This document shows, one piece after another, positions 1 to 9,406 of a stretch of DNA of 64,000 nucleotides. The stretch is from Acanthacorydalis orientalis. Taxonomy: Eukaryota; Arthropoda; Insecta; Megaloptera; Corydalidae. The stretch spans positions 1 through 64,000 of the forward strand of contig JAWJWD010000019.1 in the NCBI GenBank assembly GCA_034766995.1, read 5' to 3'. The notes beneath the pieces are model-generated. The model ran no database searches and was not told where the DNA came from. It saw only the letters and a program-made list of their open reading frames with translations. Position 1 is the first letter of the stretch; every line of letters starts with the position of its first letter. A program made the translations under genes and the position numbers.

Positions 1-30
1 ATATTTCTAAATATAATATATATATATAAA

Positions 31-66
<36 letters not shown>

Positions 67-138
67 ATATCAATCATGCCATTCAATCTTTGAAAACAAA
101 TTTGTCTATTTATATATTTGTATCTTACTTTAAATTTA
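1..138 (+). repeat. Partial unit at left edge: 3' part of block I2
   Basis: This is the tail of a unit whose body lies outside the window. It contains the (TA)n(TG)8(TA)n microsatellite followed by the short AT-rich lead-in to monomer M1. It corresponds to the last ~138 bases of every complete unit. Confidence 0.95.
14..63. repeat. Compound microsatellite (TA)n(TG)8(TA)n
   Basis: A TA run (about 14-27), a TG run (31-47) and a second TA run (about 47-63) sit in the 3' part of block I2. The same compound tract occurs once per unit, so about 31 times in the window, for example near 2053-2100, 4089-4136 and 63735-63782. The TG run exists in two lengths, eight or nine TG, and the right TA run also varies. 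Together with the I1 T-tract these account for nearly all 1-6-bp differences between standard units. Confidence 0.93.
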
Positions 139-310
139 GAATCTGCTCTTATTGTACGTTATTATAGTAGATTTTGAGTTCCCTTAGTCTGATTTTGAAG
201 TAAAATTACTGCTAGTTGAATTTAAATCATACACTATACGAGTACAATTGAGACGTACGTTTCAGTGCAAACGTATCACAGGTTAGATTTTGTAACAGAT
301 ATTAAAATTA
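139..310 (+). repeat. Monomer M1 (172 bp)
   Basis: Opens 'gaatctgctcttattgtacg' and has the family landmarks 'gttcccttag', 'ttttgaagtaaaattactgc' and 'gaatttaaatc'. The 8-bp palindrome ACGTACGT lies at 253-260. Its last 92 bases (219-310) belong to the block duplicated at M7. The next monomer begins exactly where the head motif recurs. Confidence 0.85.
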
Positions 311-480
311 CAATCTGCTCTTATTGTTTACTTTTATTGTATATTTAGACTCTCTTCAATTGGAAGTTGAAGTATAATTACTGCCAGTTTAATTTAAATC
401 ATCCATAATAAGATTATATTTGACGTATGTTTTCAGTTCAAATGTAGCTTATCTAAAATTTGAAATCAGTAAAAATATTA
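311..480 (+). repeat. Monomer M2 (170 bp)
   Basis: Opens 'caatctgctcttattgttta'. It aligns with M1 through 'gtatatttaga', 'ttgaagtataattactgcc' and 'aatttaaatcat', but is clearly diverged. It is nearly identical to M8 at 1436-1605. Its diagnostic bases are 'gacgtatg' and 'agcttatc'; M8 has 'gacatatg' and 'aggttatc'. Confidence 0.85.
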
Positions 481-551
481 GAATCTGCTCTTATTGAATA
501 CACTTATTATATATTTGTAGGTTCCTGACGTATGATTTACTTTATCCTGAT
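481..551 (+). repeat. Truncated monomer M3 (71 bp)
   Basis: Begins 'gaatctgctcttattgaata' and keeps monomer homology to about 'tttatcctgat', then gives way to block I1. Its paralogue M9 (1606-1676) stops at the same base, so the break predates or coincides with the duplication of the 333-bp block. M3 and M9 differ at five or six positions (for example 'ttattgaa' against 'ttactgaa', 'tgtagg' against 'tggagg'). Confidence 0.75.
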
Positions 552-761
552 ATTATCCTTTTTTTTTTAATTAAAAAAGTTTCCTAAATCGGGACCTGGT
601 TGTAAACGGCAAAATTTGAACTTGCCAGACCACCTCATTTCTCGATAACGTAGTTAGAGTTCTCATTTACCGACCACAAAGTCTACAGGAAAATTCAAAT
701 TTAATTTTTAATTAAAGAATTAAAATATATTCTCTTATTATATAAATTAATTAAAGACTAG
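552..761. repeat. Block I1: non-monomer insert in the HOR unit
   Basis: About 210 bases with no similarity to the ~170-bp monomers, lying between truncated M3 and shortened M4. It begins with a T-tract (T10 here, T9 in many units), then 'aattaaaa'. It has a relatively GC-rich core (about 585-690, including 'cgggacctgg' and 'gccagaccacc') and ends in a TTAA-rich stretch. Three main haplotypes exist. Type A has 'aaaaaagtttcc' and 'aaaatttgaacttgcc'. Type B has 'aaaaattttcc' and 'aaaacttgaaacttgcc'. Type C joins the left of A to the right of B. One copy per ordinary unit; the two long units (8285 and 15693) have two. Confidence 0.85.
566..716. mobile_element. Possible foldback/MITE-like remnant inside I1
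   Basis: The two ends of this stretch are imperfect reverse complements. On the left, 'ttaattaaaa', then 'tttcct', then 'tggttgtaaa' (597-606). Read on the minus strand from the right, 'tttaattaaaaa', then 'ttttcct', then 'tggtcggtaaa' (666-676). The order is the same, with an A/T-rich indel of about ten bases between the first two parts. The match is better in type B units, where the left arm reads 'aattaaaaattttcct'. This could be a small non-autonomous DNA transposon that interrupted the satellite and was then amplified with it. No target-site duplication is clear, no transposase is present, and AT-rich arms can match by chance. Confidence 0.35.
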
Positions 762-919
762 GAGTCTTCTCCTTTGTATATTTAGACTTCCCTTAGTTTG
801 AATTTGAAGCAAAATTACTGCTAGTATACTTTGAAACATATATTATGTGAATATTCATATCAGGAATGTTTTTATTACAAATGTAGAACACCTAGAAATT
901 GAAACGAGAATAAAAATTA
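762..919 (+). repeat. Monomer M4 (158 bp, shortened head)
   Basis: Starts 'gagtcttctcctttgtatat', which aligns to the M5 head 'gagtctgctcttattctacg' with about 14 bases missing. From 'gtatatttaga' onward it closely matches M5, with 'tttgaagcaaaattactgc' where M5 has 'tttgaagaaaaattactgc', and one extra T in 'atgtttttatt'. The head contains a small hairpin, AGGAG-tctt-CTCCT. Confidence 0.75.
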
Positions 920-1090
920 GAGTCTGCTCTTATTCTACGTTATTATAGTATATTTAGAGTTCCCTTAGTTTGAATTTGAAGAAAAATTACTGCTAGTATA
1001 CTTTGAAACATATATTATGTGAATATTCATATCAGGAATGTTTTATTACAAATGTAGAACACCTAGAAATTGAAACGAGAATAAAAATTA
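920..1090 (+). repeat. Monomer M5 (171 bp)
   Basis: Runs from 'gagtctgctcttattctacg' to the next identical head at 1091. Landmarks are 'agttcccttagtttgaattt', 'gctagtatactttgaaac' and 'gaaattgaaacgagaat'. This 171-bp monomer is present twice in tandem in units 5 and 9. Confidence 0.88.
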
Positions 1091-1265
1091 GAGTCTGCTC
1101 TTATTCTACGTTATTATAGTATATTTGGAGTTCCCTTAGTTAGATTTTGAAGTAAAATTACTGCCAGTTGAATTTAAATCGTACATTATACGGGTTTAAT
1201 TGAGACCTACGTTTCAGTGCAACGTATAATCACAGTTAAAAATTTTGTAATAGATACTAAAACTA
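1091..1265 (+). repeat. Monomer M6 (175 bp)
   Basis: Shares the M5 head, then diverges at 'cccttagttagattttgaag' and follows an M1-like body. Contains 'gagacctacgtttcag' where M1 and M7 have 'gagacgtacgtttcag', so the ACGTACGT palindrome is lost. Carries the variable site 'cgtaWtatcacag': T in units 2, 6, 9, 20 and the first part of unit 5, A in the other copies read. A second site, 'tatttRgagttcccttagttag', is A in units 5 (first part) and 6 and G in the others checked. Confidence 0.85.
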
Positions 1266-1435
1266 TAATCTACTCTCATTGTATGTTTTAATAGTATATT
1301 TAGAGTTCTCTTACTAGGTATTTCATGTAAAACTACTGCATCTAATTTAAATCATACACTATACGAGTACAATTGAGACGTACGTTTCAGTGCAAACGTA
1401 TCACAGGTTAGATTTTGTAACAGATATTAAAATTA
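1266..1435 (+). repeat. Monomer M7 (170 bp)
   Basis: Head is degenerate ('taatctactctcattgtatg'). The first half is diverged ('gttctcttactaggtatttc') and the second half, from 1344, is the start of copy B of the 333-bp block, identical to the end of M1. Variable site 'cagtgYaaacg' is T in units 2, 6 and 9 and C elsewhere where read. Confidence 0.83.
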
Positions 1436-1605
1436 CAATCTGCTCTTATTGTTTACTTTTATTGTATATTTAGACTCTCTTCAATTGGAAGTTGAAGTAT
1501 AATTACTGCCAGTTTAATTTAAATCATCCATAATAAGATTATATTTGACATATGTTTTCAGTTCAAATGTAGGTTATCTAAAATTTGAAATCAGTAAAAA
1601 TATTT
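1436..1605 (+). repeat. Monomer M8 (170 bp)
   Basis: Paralogue of M2, identical over its first ~114 bases and differing at 'gacatatg', 'aggttatc' and the last base before M9. These differences distinguish copy B from copy A and let recombinant junctions be located in the long units. Confidence 0.85.
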
Positions 1606-1676
1606 GAATCTGCTCTTACTGAATACACTTATTATATATTTGGAGGTTCCTTACGTATCATTTTCTTTATCCTGAT
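1606..1676 (+). repeat. Truncated monomer M9 (71 bp)
   Basis: Paralogue of M3, beginning 'gaatctgctcttactgaata' and ending at 'tttatcctgat', where monomer homology stops and block I2 begins. Confidence 0.75.
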
Positions 1677-2068
1677 TGTATTTGTATATTTGTCTGTTCT
1701 GTATTTGTTATTTATATAATACTATGTCTGTTTTTATTGTTTGTATAATGCTTCACAACACTTTGTCTATATCATGTGCAGGTCAATGCTTCACAGCGCG
1801 TTACATTTATATAAGATTTGGAAAATTATATAAACCTACAGCCATGAACTTTCGTGTCTGTGAAATTACACATTTATTTATTCAGTCGTGTCTAGTTTTT
1901 GAGACGATATGGTTGCTGCATATTACTGTTGTAAGATATACACTTTAATAGATATTTTCTTTAATTTTATTCGATTATAGTTTCAATACAATACGTAATT
2001 TACTTCTTAGTGTAAATATATTTTGATATAATTTATGAATATTTCTAAATATAATATATATATATAAA

Positions 2069-2101
<33 letters not shown>

Positions 2102-2174
2102 TATATCAATCATGCCATTCAATCTTTGAAAACAAATTTGTCTATTTATATATTTGTATCTTACTTTAAATTTA
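1677..2174. repeat. Block I2: long non-monomer part of the unit
   Basis: About 498 bases without monomer similarity, present once per unit. The first ~270 hold an open reading frame on the plus strand, with an 11-base direct repeat 'aatgcttcaca' (1747-1757 and 1785-1795) and two TATA-like motifs ('tttatataag' 1806-1814, 'tatataaa' 1827-1834). Then comes an AT-rich stretch, the TA/TG/TA microsatellite (about 2053-2100) and a lead-in to the next M1. One common variable base, in 'tttgttRtttat', changes a Tyr codon to Cys in the frame. No other function is visible. Confidence 0.85.
1724..1948 (+). other. 74-codon ATG reading frame in I2, probably non-coding
   Basis: From ATG at 1724 to TAA at 1948 the frame is open for 74 codons. 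An upstream extension to 1676 would need a TTG start, which is not expected in a eukaryotic nuclear gene. The predicted peptide starts MSVFIVCIML, contains several Cys and aromatic residues and has hydrophobic stretches, but I recognise no domain or signal. It is present in all 30 units, and the ATG-initiated part has the same translation in every one. The neighbouring non-coding DNA is equally conserved, so this reflects array homogenisation rather than selection on a protein. The only recurrent amino-acid change (Tyr/Cys) lies upstream of the ATG. Kept as a marked frame, not called a gene. Confidence 0.12.
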
Positions 2175-4103
2175 GAATCTGCTCTTATTGTACGTTATTA
2201 TAGTAGATTTTGAGTTCCCTTAGTCTGATTTTGAAGTAAAATTACTGCTAGTTGAATTTAAATCATACACTATACGAGTACAATTGAGACGTACGTTTCA
2301 GTGCAAACGTATCACAGGTTAGATTTTGTAACAGATATTAAAATTACAATCTGCTCTTATTGTTTACTTTTATTGTATATTTAGACTCTCTTCAATTGGA
2401 AGTTGAAGTATAATTACTGCCAGTTTAATTTAAATCATCCATAATAAGATTATATTTGACGTATGTTTTCAGTTCAAATGTAGCTTATCTAAAATTTGAA
2501 ATCAGTAAAAATATTAGAATCTGCTCTTATTGAATACACTTATTATATATTTGTAGGTTCCTGACGTATGATTTACTTTATCCTGATATTATCCTTTTTT
2601 TTTAATTAAAAATTTTCCTAAATCGGGACCTGGTTGTAAACGGCAAAACTTGAAACTTGCCAGACCACCTCATTTCTCGATAACGTAGTTAGAGTTCTCA
2701 TTTACCGACCACAAAGTCTACAGGAAAATTCAAATTTAATTTTTAATTAAAGAATTAAAATATATTCTCTTATTATATAAATTAATTAAAGACTAGGAGT
2801 CTTCTCCTTTGTATATTTAGACTTCCCTTAGTTTGAATTTGAAGCAAAATTACTGCTAGTATACTTTGAAACATATATTATGTGAATATTCATATCAGGA
2901 ATGTTTTTATTACAAATGTAGAACACCTAGAAATTGAAACGAGAATAAAAATTAGAGTCTGCTCTTATTCTACGTTATTATAGTATATTTAGAGTTCCCT
3001 TAGTTTGAATTTGAAGAAAAATTACTGCTAGTATACTTTGAAACATATATTATGTGAATATTCATATCAGGAATGTTTTATTACAAATGTAGAACACCTA
3101 GAAATTGAAACGAGAATAAAAATTAGAGTCTGCTCTTATTCTACGTTATTATAGTATATTTGGAGTTCCCTTAGTTAGATTTTGAAGTAAAATTACTGCC
3201 AGTTGAATTTAAATCGTACATTATACGGGTTTAATTGAGACCTACGTTTCAGTGCAACGTATTATCACAGTTAAAAATTTTGTAATAGATACTAAAACTA
3301 TAATCTACTCTCATTGTATGTTTTAATAGTATATTTAGAGTTCTCTTACTAGGTATTTCATGTAAAACTACTGCATCTAATTTAAATCATACACTATACG
3401 AGTACAATTGAGACGTACGTTTCAGTGTAAACGTATCACAGGTTAGATTTTGTAACAGATATTAAAATTACAATCTGCTCTTATTGTTTACTTTTATTGT
3501 ATATTTAGACTCTCTTCAATTGGAAGTTGAAGTATAATTACTGCCAGTTTAATTTAAATCATCCATAATAAGATTATATTTGACATATGTTTTCAGTTCA
3601 AATGTAGGTTATCTAAAATTTGAAATCAGTAAAAATATTTGAATCTGCTCTTACTGAATACACTTATTATATATTTGGAGGTTCCTTACGTATCATTTTC
3701 TTTATCCTGATTGTATTTGTATATTTGTCTGTTCTGTATTTGTTGTTTATATAATACTATGTCTGTTTTTATTGTTTGTATAATGCTTCACAACACTTTG
3801 TCTATATCATGTGCAGGTCAATGCTTCACAGCGCGTTACATTTATATAAGATTTGGAAAATTATATAAACCTACAGCCATGAACTTTCGTGTCTGTGAAA
3901 TTACACATTTATTTATTCAGTCGTGTCTAGTTTTTGAGACGATATGGTTGCTGCATATTACTGTTGTAAGATATACACTTTAATAGATATTTTCTTTAAT
4001 TTTATTCGATTATAGTTTCAATACAATACGTAATTTACTTCTTAGTGTAAATATATTTTGATATAATTTATGAATATTTCTAAATATAATATATATATAT
4101 AAA

Positions 4104-4139
<36 letters not shown>

Positions 4140-4211
4140 ATATCAATCATGCCATTCAATCTTTGAAAACAAATTTGTCTATTTATATATTTGTATCTTA
4201 CTTTAAATTTA
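2175..4211 (+). repeat. HOR unit 2 (2,037 bp)
   Basis: Standard organisation. Markers: I1 type B (T9), M6 'cgtattatc', M7 'cagtgtaaa', Cys codon in I2, TG8. Shares the rare M6-T/M7-T/Cys combination with units 6 and 9. Confidence 0.95.
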
Positions 4212-6141
4212 GAATCTGCTCTTATTGTACGTTATTATAGTAGATTTTGAGTTCCCTTAGTCTGATTTTGAAGTAAAATTACTGCTAGTTGAATTTAAAT
4301 CATACACTATACGAGTACAATTGAGACGTACGTTTCAGTGCAAACGTATCACAGGTTAGATTTTGTAACAGATATTAAAATTACAATCTGCTCTTATTGT
4401 TTACTTTTATTGTATATTTAGACTCTCTTCAATTGGAAGTTGAAGTATAATTACTGCCAGTTTAATTTAAATCATCCATAATAAGATTATATTTGACGTA
4501 TGTTTTCAGTTCAAATGTAGCTTATCTAAAATTTGAAATCAGTAAAAATATTAGAATCTGCTCTTATTGAATACACTTATTATATATTTGTAGGTTCCTG
4601 ACGTATGATTTACTTTATCCTGATATTATCCTTTTTTTTTTAATTAAAAAAGTTTCCTAAATCGGGACCTGGTTGTAAACGGCAAAATTTGAACTTGCCA
4701 GACCACCTCATTTCTCGATAACGTAGTTAGAGTTCTCATTTACCGACCACAAAGTCTACAGGAAAATTCAAATTTAATTTTTAATTAAAGAATTAAAATA
4801 TATTCTCTTATTATATAAATTAATTAAAGACTAGGAGTCTTCTCCTTTGTATATTTAGACTTCCCTTAGTTTGAATTTGAAGCAAAATTACTGCTAGTAT
4901 ACTTTGAAACATATATTATGTGAATATTCATATCAGGAATGTTTTTATTACAAATGTAGAACACCTAGAAATTGAAACGAGAATAAAAATTAGAGTCTGC
5001 TCTTATTCTACGTTATTATAGTATATTTAGAGTTCCCTTAGTTTGAATTTGAAGAAAAATTACTGCTAGTATACTTTGAAACATATATTATGTGAATATT
5101 CATATCAGGAATGTTTTATTACAAATGTAGAACACCTAGAAATTGAAACGAGAATAAAAATTAGAGTCTGCTCTTATTCTACGTTATTATAGTATATTTG
5201 GAGTTCCCTTAGTTAGATTTTGAAGTAAAATTACTGCCAGTTGAATTTAAATCGTACATTATACGGGTTTAATTGAGACCTACGTTTCAGTGCAACGTAT
5301 AATCACAGTTAAAAATTTTGTAATAGATACTAAAACTATAATCTACTCTCATTGTATGTTTTAATAGTATATTTAGAGTTCTCTTACTAGGTATTTCATG
5401 TAAAACTACTGCATCTAATTTAAATCATACACTATACGAGTACAATTGAGACGTACGTTTCAGTGCAAACGTATCACAGGTTAGATTTTGTAACAGATAT
5501 TAAAATTACAATCTGCTCTTATTGTTTACTTTTATTGTATATTTAGACTCTCTTCAATTGGAAGTTGAAGTATAATTACTGCCAGTTTAATTTAAATCAT
5601 CCATAATAAGATTATATTTGACATATGTTTTCAGTTCAAATGTAGGTTATCTAAAATTTGAAATCAGTAAAAATATTTGAATCTGCTCTTACTGAATACA
5701 CTTATTATATATTTGGAGGTTCCTTACGTATCATTTTCTTTATCCTGATTGTATTTGTATATTTGTCTGTTCTGTATTTGTTATTTATATAATACTATGT
5801 CTGTTTTTATTGTTTGTATAATGCTTCACAACACTTTGTCTATATCATGTGCAGGTCAATGCTTCACAGCGCGTTACATTTATATAAGATTTGGAAAATT
5901 ATATAAACCTACAGCCATGAACTTTCGTGTCTGTGAAATTACACATTTATTTATTCAGTCGTGTCTAGTTTTTGAGACGATATGGTTGCTGCATATTACT
6001 GTTGTAAGATATACACTTTAATAGATATTTTCTTTAATTTTATTCGATTATAGTTTCAATACAATACGTAATTTACTTCTTAGTGTAAATATATTTTGAT
6101 ATAATTTATGAATATTTCTAAATATAATATATATATATAAA

Positions 6142-6174
<33 letters not shown>

Positions 6175-6247
6175 TATATCAATCATGCCATTCAATCTTT
6201 GAAAACAAATTTGTCTATTTATATATTTGTATCTTACTTTAAATTTA
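4212..6247 (+). repeat. HOR unit 3 (2,036 bp)
   Basis: Standard organisation. Markers: I1 type A, M6 'cgtataatc', Tyr codon, TG9. Confidence 0.95.
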
Positions 6248-8176
6248 GAATCTGCTCTTATTGTACGTTATTATAGTAGATTTTGAGTTCCCTTAGTCTG
6301 ATTTTGAAGTAAAATTACTGCTAGTTGAATTTAAATCATACACTATACGAGTACAATTGAGACGTACGTTTCAGTGCAAACGTATCACAGGTTAGATTTT
6401 GTAACAGATATTAAAATTACAATCTGCTCTTATTGTTTACTTTTATTGTATATTTAGACTCTCTTCAATTGGAAGTTGAAGTATAATTACTGCCAGTTTA
6501 ATTTAAATCATCCATAATAAGATTATATTTGACGTATGTTTTCAGTTCAAATGTAGCTTATCTAAAATTTGAAATCAGTAAAAATATTAGAATCTGCTCT
6601 TATTGAATACACTTATTATATATTTGTAGGTTCCTGACGTATGATTTACTTTATCCTGATATTATCCTTTTTTTTTAATTAAAAATTTTCCTAAATCGGG
6701 ACCTGGTTGTAAACGGCAAAACTTGAAACTTGCCAGACCACCTCATTTCTCGATAACGTAGTTAGAGTTCTCATTTACCGACCACAAAGTCTACAGGAAA
6801 ATTCAAATTTAATTTTTAATTAAAGAATTAAAATATATTCTCTTATTATATAAATTAATTAAAGACTAGGAGTCTTCTCCTTTGTATATTTAGACTTCCC
6901 TTAGTTTGAATTTGAAGCAAAATTACTGCTAGTATACTTTGAAACATATATTATGTGAATATTCATATCAGGAATGTTTTTATTACAAATGTAGAACACC
7001 TAGAAATTGAAACGAGAATAAAAATTAGAGTCTGCTCTTATTCTACGTTATTATAGTATATTTAGAGTTCCCTTAGTTTGAATTTGAAGAAAAATTACTG
7101 CTAGTATACTTTGAAACATATATTATGTGAATATTCATATCAGGAATGTTTTATTACAAATGTAGAACACCTAGAAATTGAAACGAGAATAAAAATTAGA
7201 GTCTGCTCTTATTCTACGTTATTATAGTATATTTGGAGTTCCCTTAGTTAGATTTTGAAGTAAAATTACTGCCAGTTGAATTTAAATCGTACATTATACG
7301 GGTTTAATTGAGACCTACGTTTCAGTGCAACGTATAATCACAGTTAAAAATTTTGTAATAGATACTAAAACTATAATCTACTCTCATTGTATGTTTTAAT
7401 AGTATATTTAGAGTTCTCTTACTAGGTATTTCATGTAAAACTACTGCATCTAATTTAAATCATACACTATACGAGTACAATTGAGACGTACGTTTCAGTG
7501 CAAACGTATCACAGGTTAGATTTTGTAACAGATATTAAAATTACAATCTGCTCTTATTGTTTACTTTTATTGTATATTTAGACTCTCTTCAATTGGAAGT
7601 TGAAGTATAATTACTGCCAGTTTAATTTAAATCATCCATAATAAGATTATATTTGACATATGTTTTCAGTTCAAATGTAGGTTATCTAAAATTTGAAATC
7701 AGTAAAAATATTTGAATCTGCTCTTACTGAATACACTTATTATATATTTGGAGGTTCCTTACGTATCATTTTCTTTATCCTGATTGTATTTGTATATTTG
7801 TCTGTTCTGTATTTGTTATTTATATAATACTATGTCTGTTTTTATTGTTTGTATAATGCTTCACAACACTTTGTCTATATCATGTGCAGGTCAATGCTTC
7901 ACAGCGCGTTACATTTATATAAGATTTGGAAAATTATATAAACCTACAGCCATGAACTTTCGTGTCTGTGAAATTACACATTTATTTATTCAGTCGTGTC
8001 TAGTTTTTGAGACGATATGGTTGCTGCATATTACTGTTGTAAGATATACACTTTAATAGATATTTTCTTTAATTTTATTCGATTATAGTTTCAATACAAT
8101 ACGTAATTTACTTCTTAGTGTAAATATATTTTGATATAATTTATGAATATTTCTAAATATAATATATATATATAAA

Positions 8177-8212
<36 letters not shown>

Positions 8213-8284
8213 ATATCAATCATGCCATTCAATCTTTGAAAACAAATTTGTCTATTTATATATTTGTATCTTACTTTAAATTTA
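6248..8284 (+). repeat. HOR unit 4 (2,037 bp)
   Basis: Standard organisation. Markers: I1 type B with a Tyr codon, one of only two ordinary units (with unit 18) that pair type B with Tyr; TG8. Confidence 0.95.
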
Positions 8285-9064
8285 GAATCTGCTCTTATTG
8301 TACGTTATTATAGTAGATTTTGAGTTCCCTTAGTCTGATTTTGAAGTAAAATTACTGCTAGTTGAATTTAAATCATACACTATACGAGTACAATTGAGAC
8401 GTACGTTTCAGTGCAAACGTATCACAGGTTAGATTTTGTAACAGATATTAAAATTACAATCTGCTCTTATTGTTTACTTTTATTGTATATTTAGACTCTC
8501 TTCAATTGGAAGTTGAAGTATAATTACTGCCAGTTTAATTTAAATCATCCATAATAAGATTATATTTGACGTATGTTTTCAGTTCAAATGTAGCTTATCT
8601 AAAATTTGAAATCAGTAAAAATATTAGAATCTGCTCTTATTGAATACACTTATTATATATTTGTAGGTTCCTGACGTATGATTTACTTTATCCTGATATT
8701 ATCCTTTTTTTTTAATTAAAAATTTTCCTAAATCGGGACCTGGTTGTAAACGGCAAAACTTGAAACTTGCCAGACCACCTCATTTCTCGATAACGTAGTT
8801 AGAGTTCTCATTTACCGACCACAAAGTCTACAGGAAAATTCAAATTTAATTTTTAATTAAAGAATTAAAATATATTCTCTTATTATATAAATTAATTAAA
8901 GACTAGGAGTCTTCTCCTTTGTATATTTAGACTTCCCTTAGTTTGAATTTGAAGCAAAATTACTGCTAGTATACTTTGAAACATATATTATGTGAATATT
9001 CATATCAGGAATGTTTTTATTACAAATGTAGAACACCTAGAAATTGAAACGAGAATAAAAATTA

Positions 9065-9406
9065 GAGTCTGCTCTTATTCTACGTTATTATAGTATATTT
9101 AGAGTTCCCTTAGTTTGAATTTGAAGAAAAATTACTGCTAGTATACTTTGAAACATATATTATGTGAATATTCATATCAGGAATGTTTTATTACAAATGT
9201 AGAACACCTAGAAATTGAAACGAGAATAAAAATTAGAGTCTGCTCTTATTCTACGTTATTATAGTATATTTAGAGTTCCCTTAGTTTGAATTTGAAGAAA
9301 AATTACTGCTAGTATACTTTGAAACATATATTATGTGAATATTCATATCAGGAATGTTTTATTACAAATGTAGAACACCTAGAAATTGAAACGAGAATAA
9401 AAATTA
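9065..9406 (+). repeat. Tandem pair of 171-bp M5 monomers
   Basis: Two consecutive M5-type monomers, 9065-9235 and 9236-9406, followed by M6 at 9407. Ordinary units have one M5. Both copies have the M5 features 'cccttagtttgaatttgaag' and 'aaacgagaat', so this is an in-register duplication of one monomer. Confidence 0.9.

Larger units (their letters stand above)
219..551 (+). repeat. Intra-unit duplicated block, copy A (333 bp)
   Basis: Spans the end of M1, all of M2 and truncated M3. It recurs as copy B at 1344-1676, 1,125 bp downstream, with no gaps. The first 206 bases (219-424) are identical to copy B, while the last 127 carry eight substitutions. After the block the two flanks differ completely (I1 after copy A, I2 after copy B). 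The same pair occurs in every unit. Confidence 0.9.
1344..1676 (+). repeat. Intra-unit duplicated block, copy B (333 bp)
   Basis: Second copy of 219-551: end of M7, M8, truncated M9. The first 206 bases are identical to copy A in most units; the last 127 differ at eight sites ('gacatatg', 'aggttatc', 'atatttgaatc', 'ttactgaa', 'tggagg', 'ccttacg', and two in 'gtatcattttc'). Exchange between copies A and B gives the +1,124-bp units seen at 8285 and 15693. Confidence 0.9.
139..2174 (+). repeat. HOR unit 1 (2,036 bp), reference unit
   Basis: First complete unit, used here as the coordinate reference for internal parts: M1 139-310, M2 311-480, truncated M3 481-551, I1 552-761, M4 762-919, M5 920-1090, M6 1091-1265, M7 1266-1435, M8 1436-1605, truncated M9 1606-1676, I2 1677-2174. 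Markers: I1 type A (T10, 'aaaaaagtttcc', 'aaaatttgaacttgcc'), M6 'cgtataatc', M7 'cagtgcaaa', Tyr codon in the I2 reading frame, TG9. Confidence 0.95.

Noticed and set aside
552..761. LTR, LINE or SINE fragment in I1
   Set aside because: No coding remnant, poly-A tail at a 3' end with target duplication, or tRNA-like promoter boxes were seen. The T/A tracts at the ends fit inverted ends better than a retroposon tail.
756..774. Hairpin AGGAG-tctt-CTCCT as a functional terminator or attachment site
   Set aside because: The arms are five bases, and the sequence is explained as the shortened head of monomer M4 ('gagtct...ctc'). No flanking feature supports a function.
920..1090. 171-bp monomer as primate alpha satellite
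   Set aside because: The length is the same, but I see none of the alpha-satellite sequence landmarks, and the I1/I2 organisation does not fit. The shared length most likely reflects nucleosome-scale spacing.
1840..1870. CENP-B-box-like site around 'ttcgtgtctgtgaaa'
   Set aside because: It shares only the TTCG start; the required downstream CGGG-type core is absent. 'atacgggtt' in M6 has no TTCG at the right spacing.
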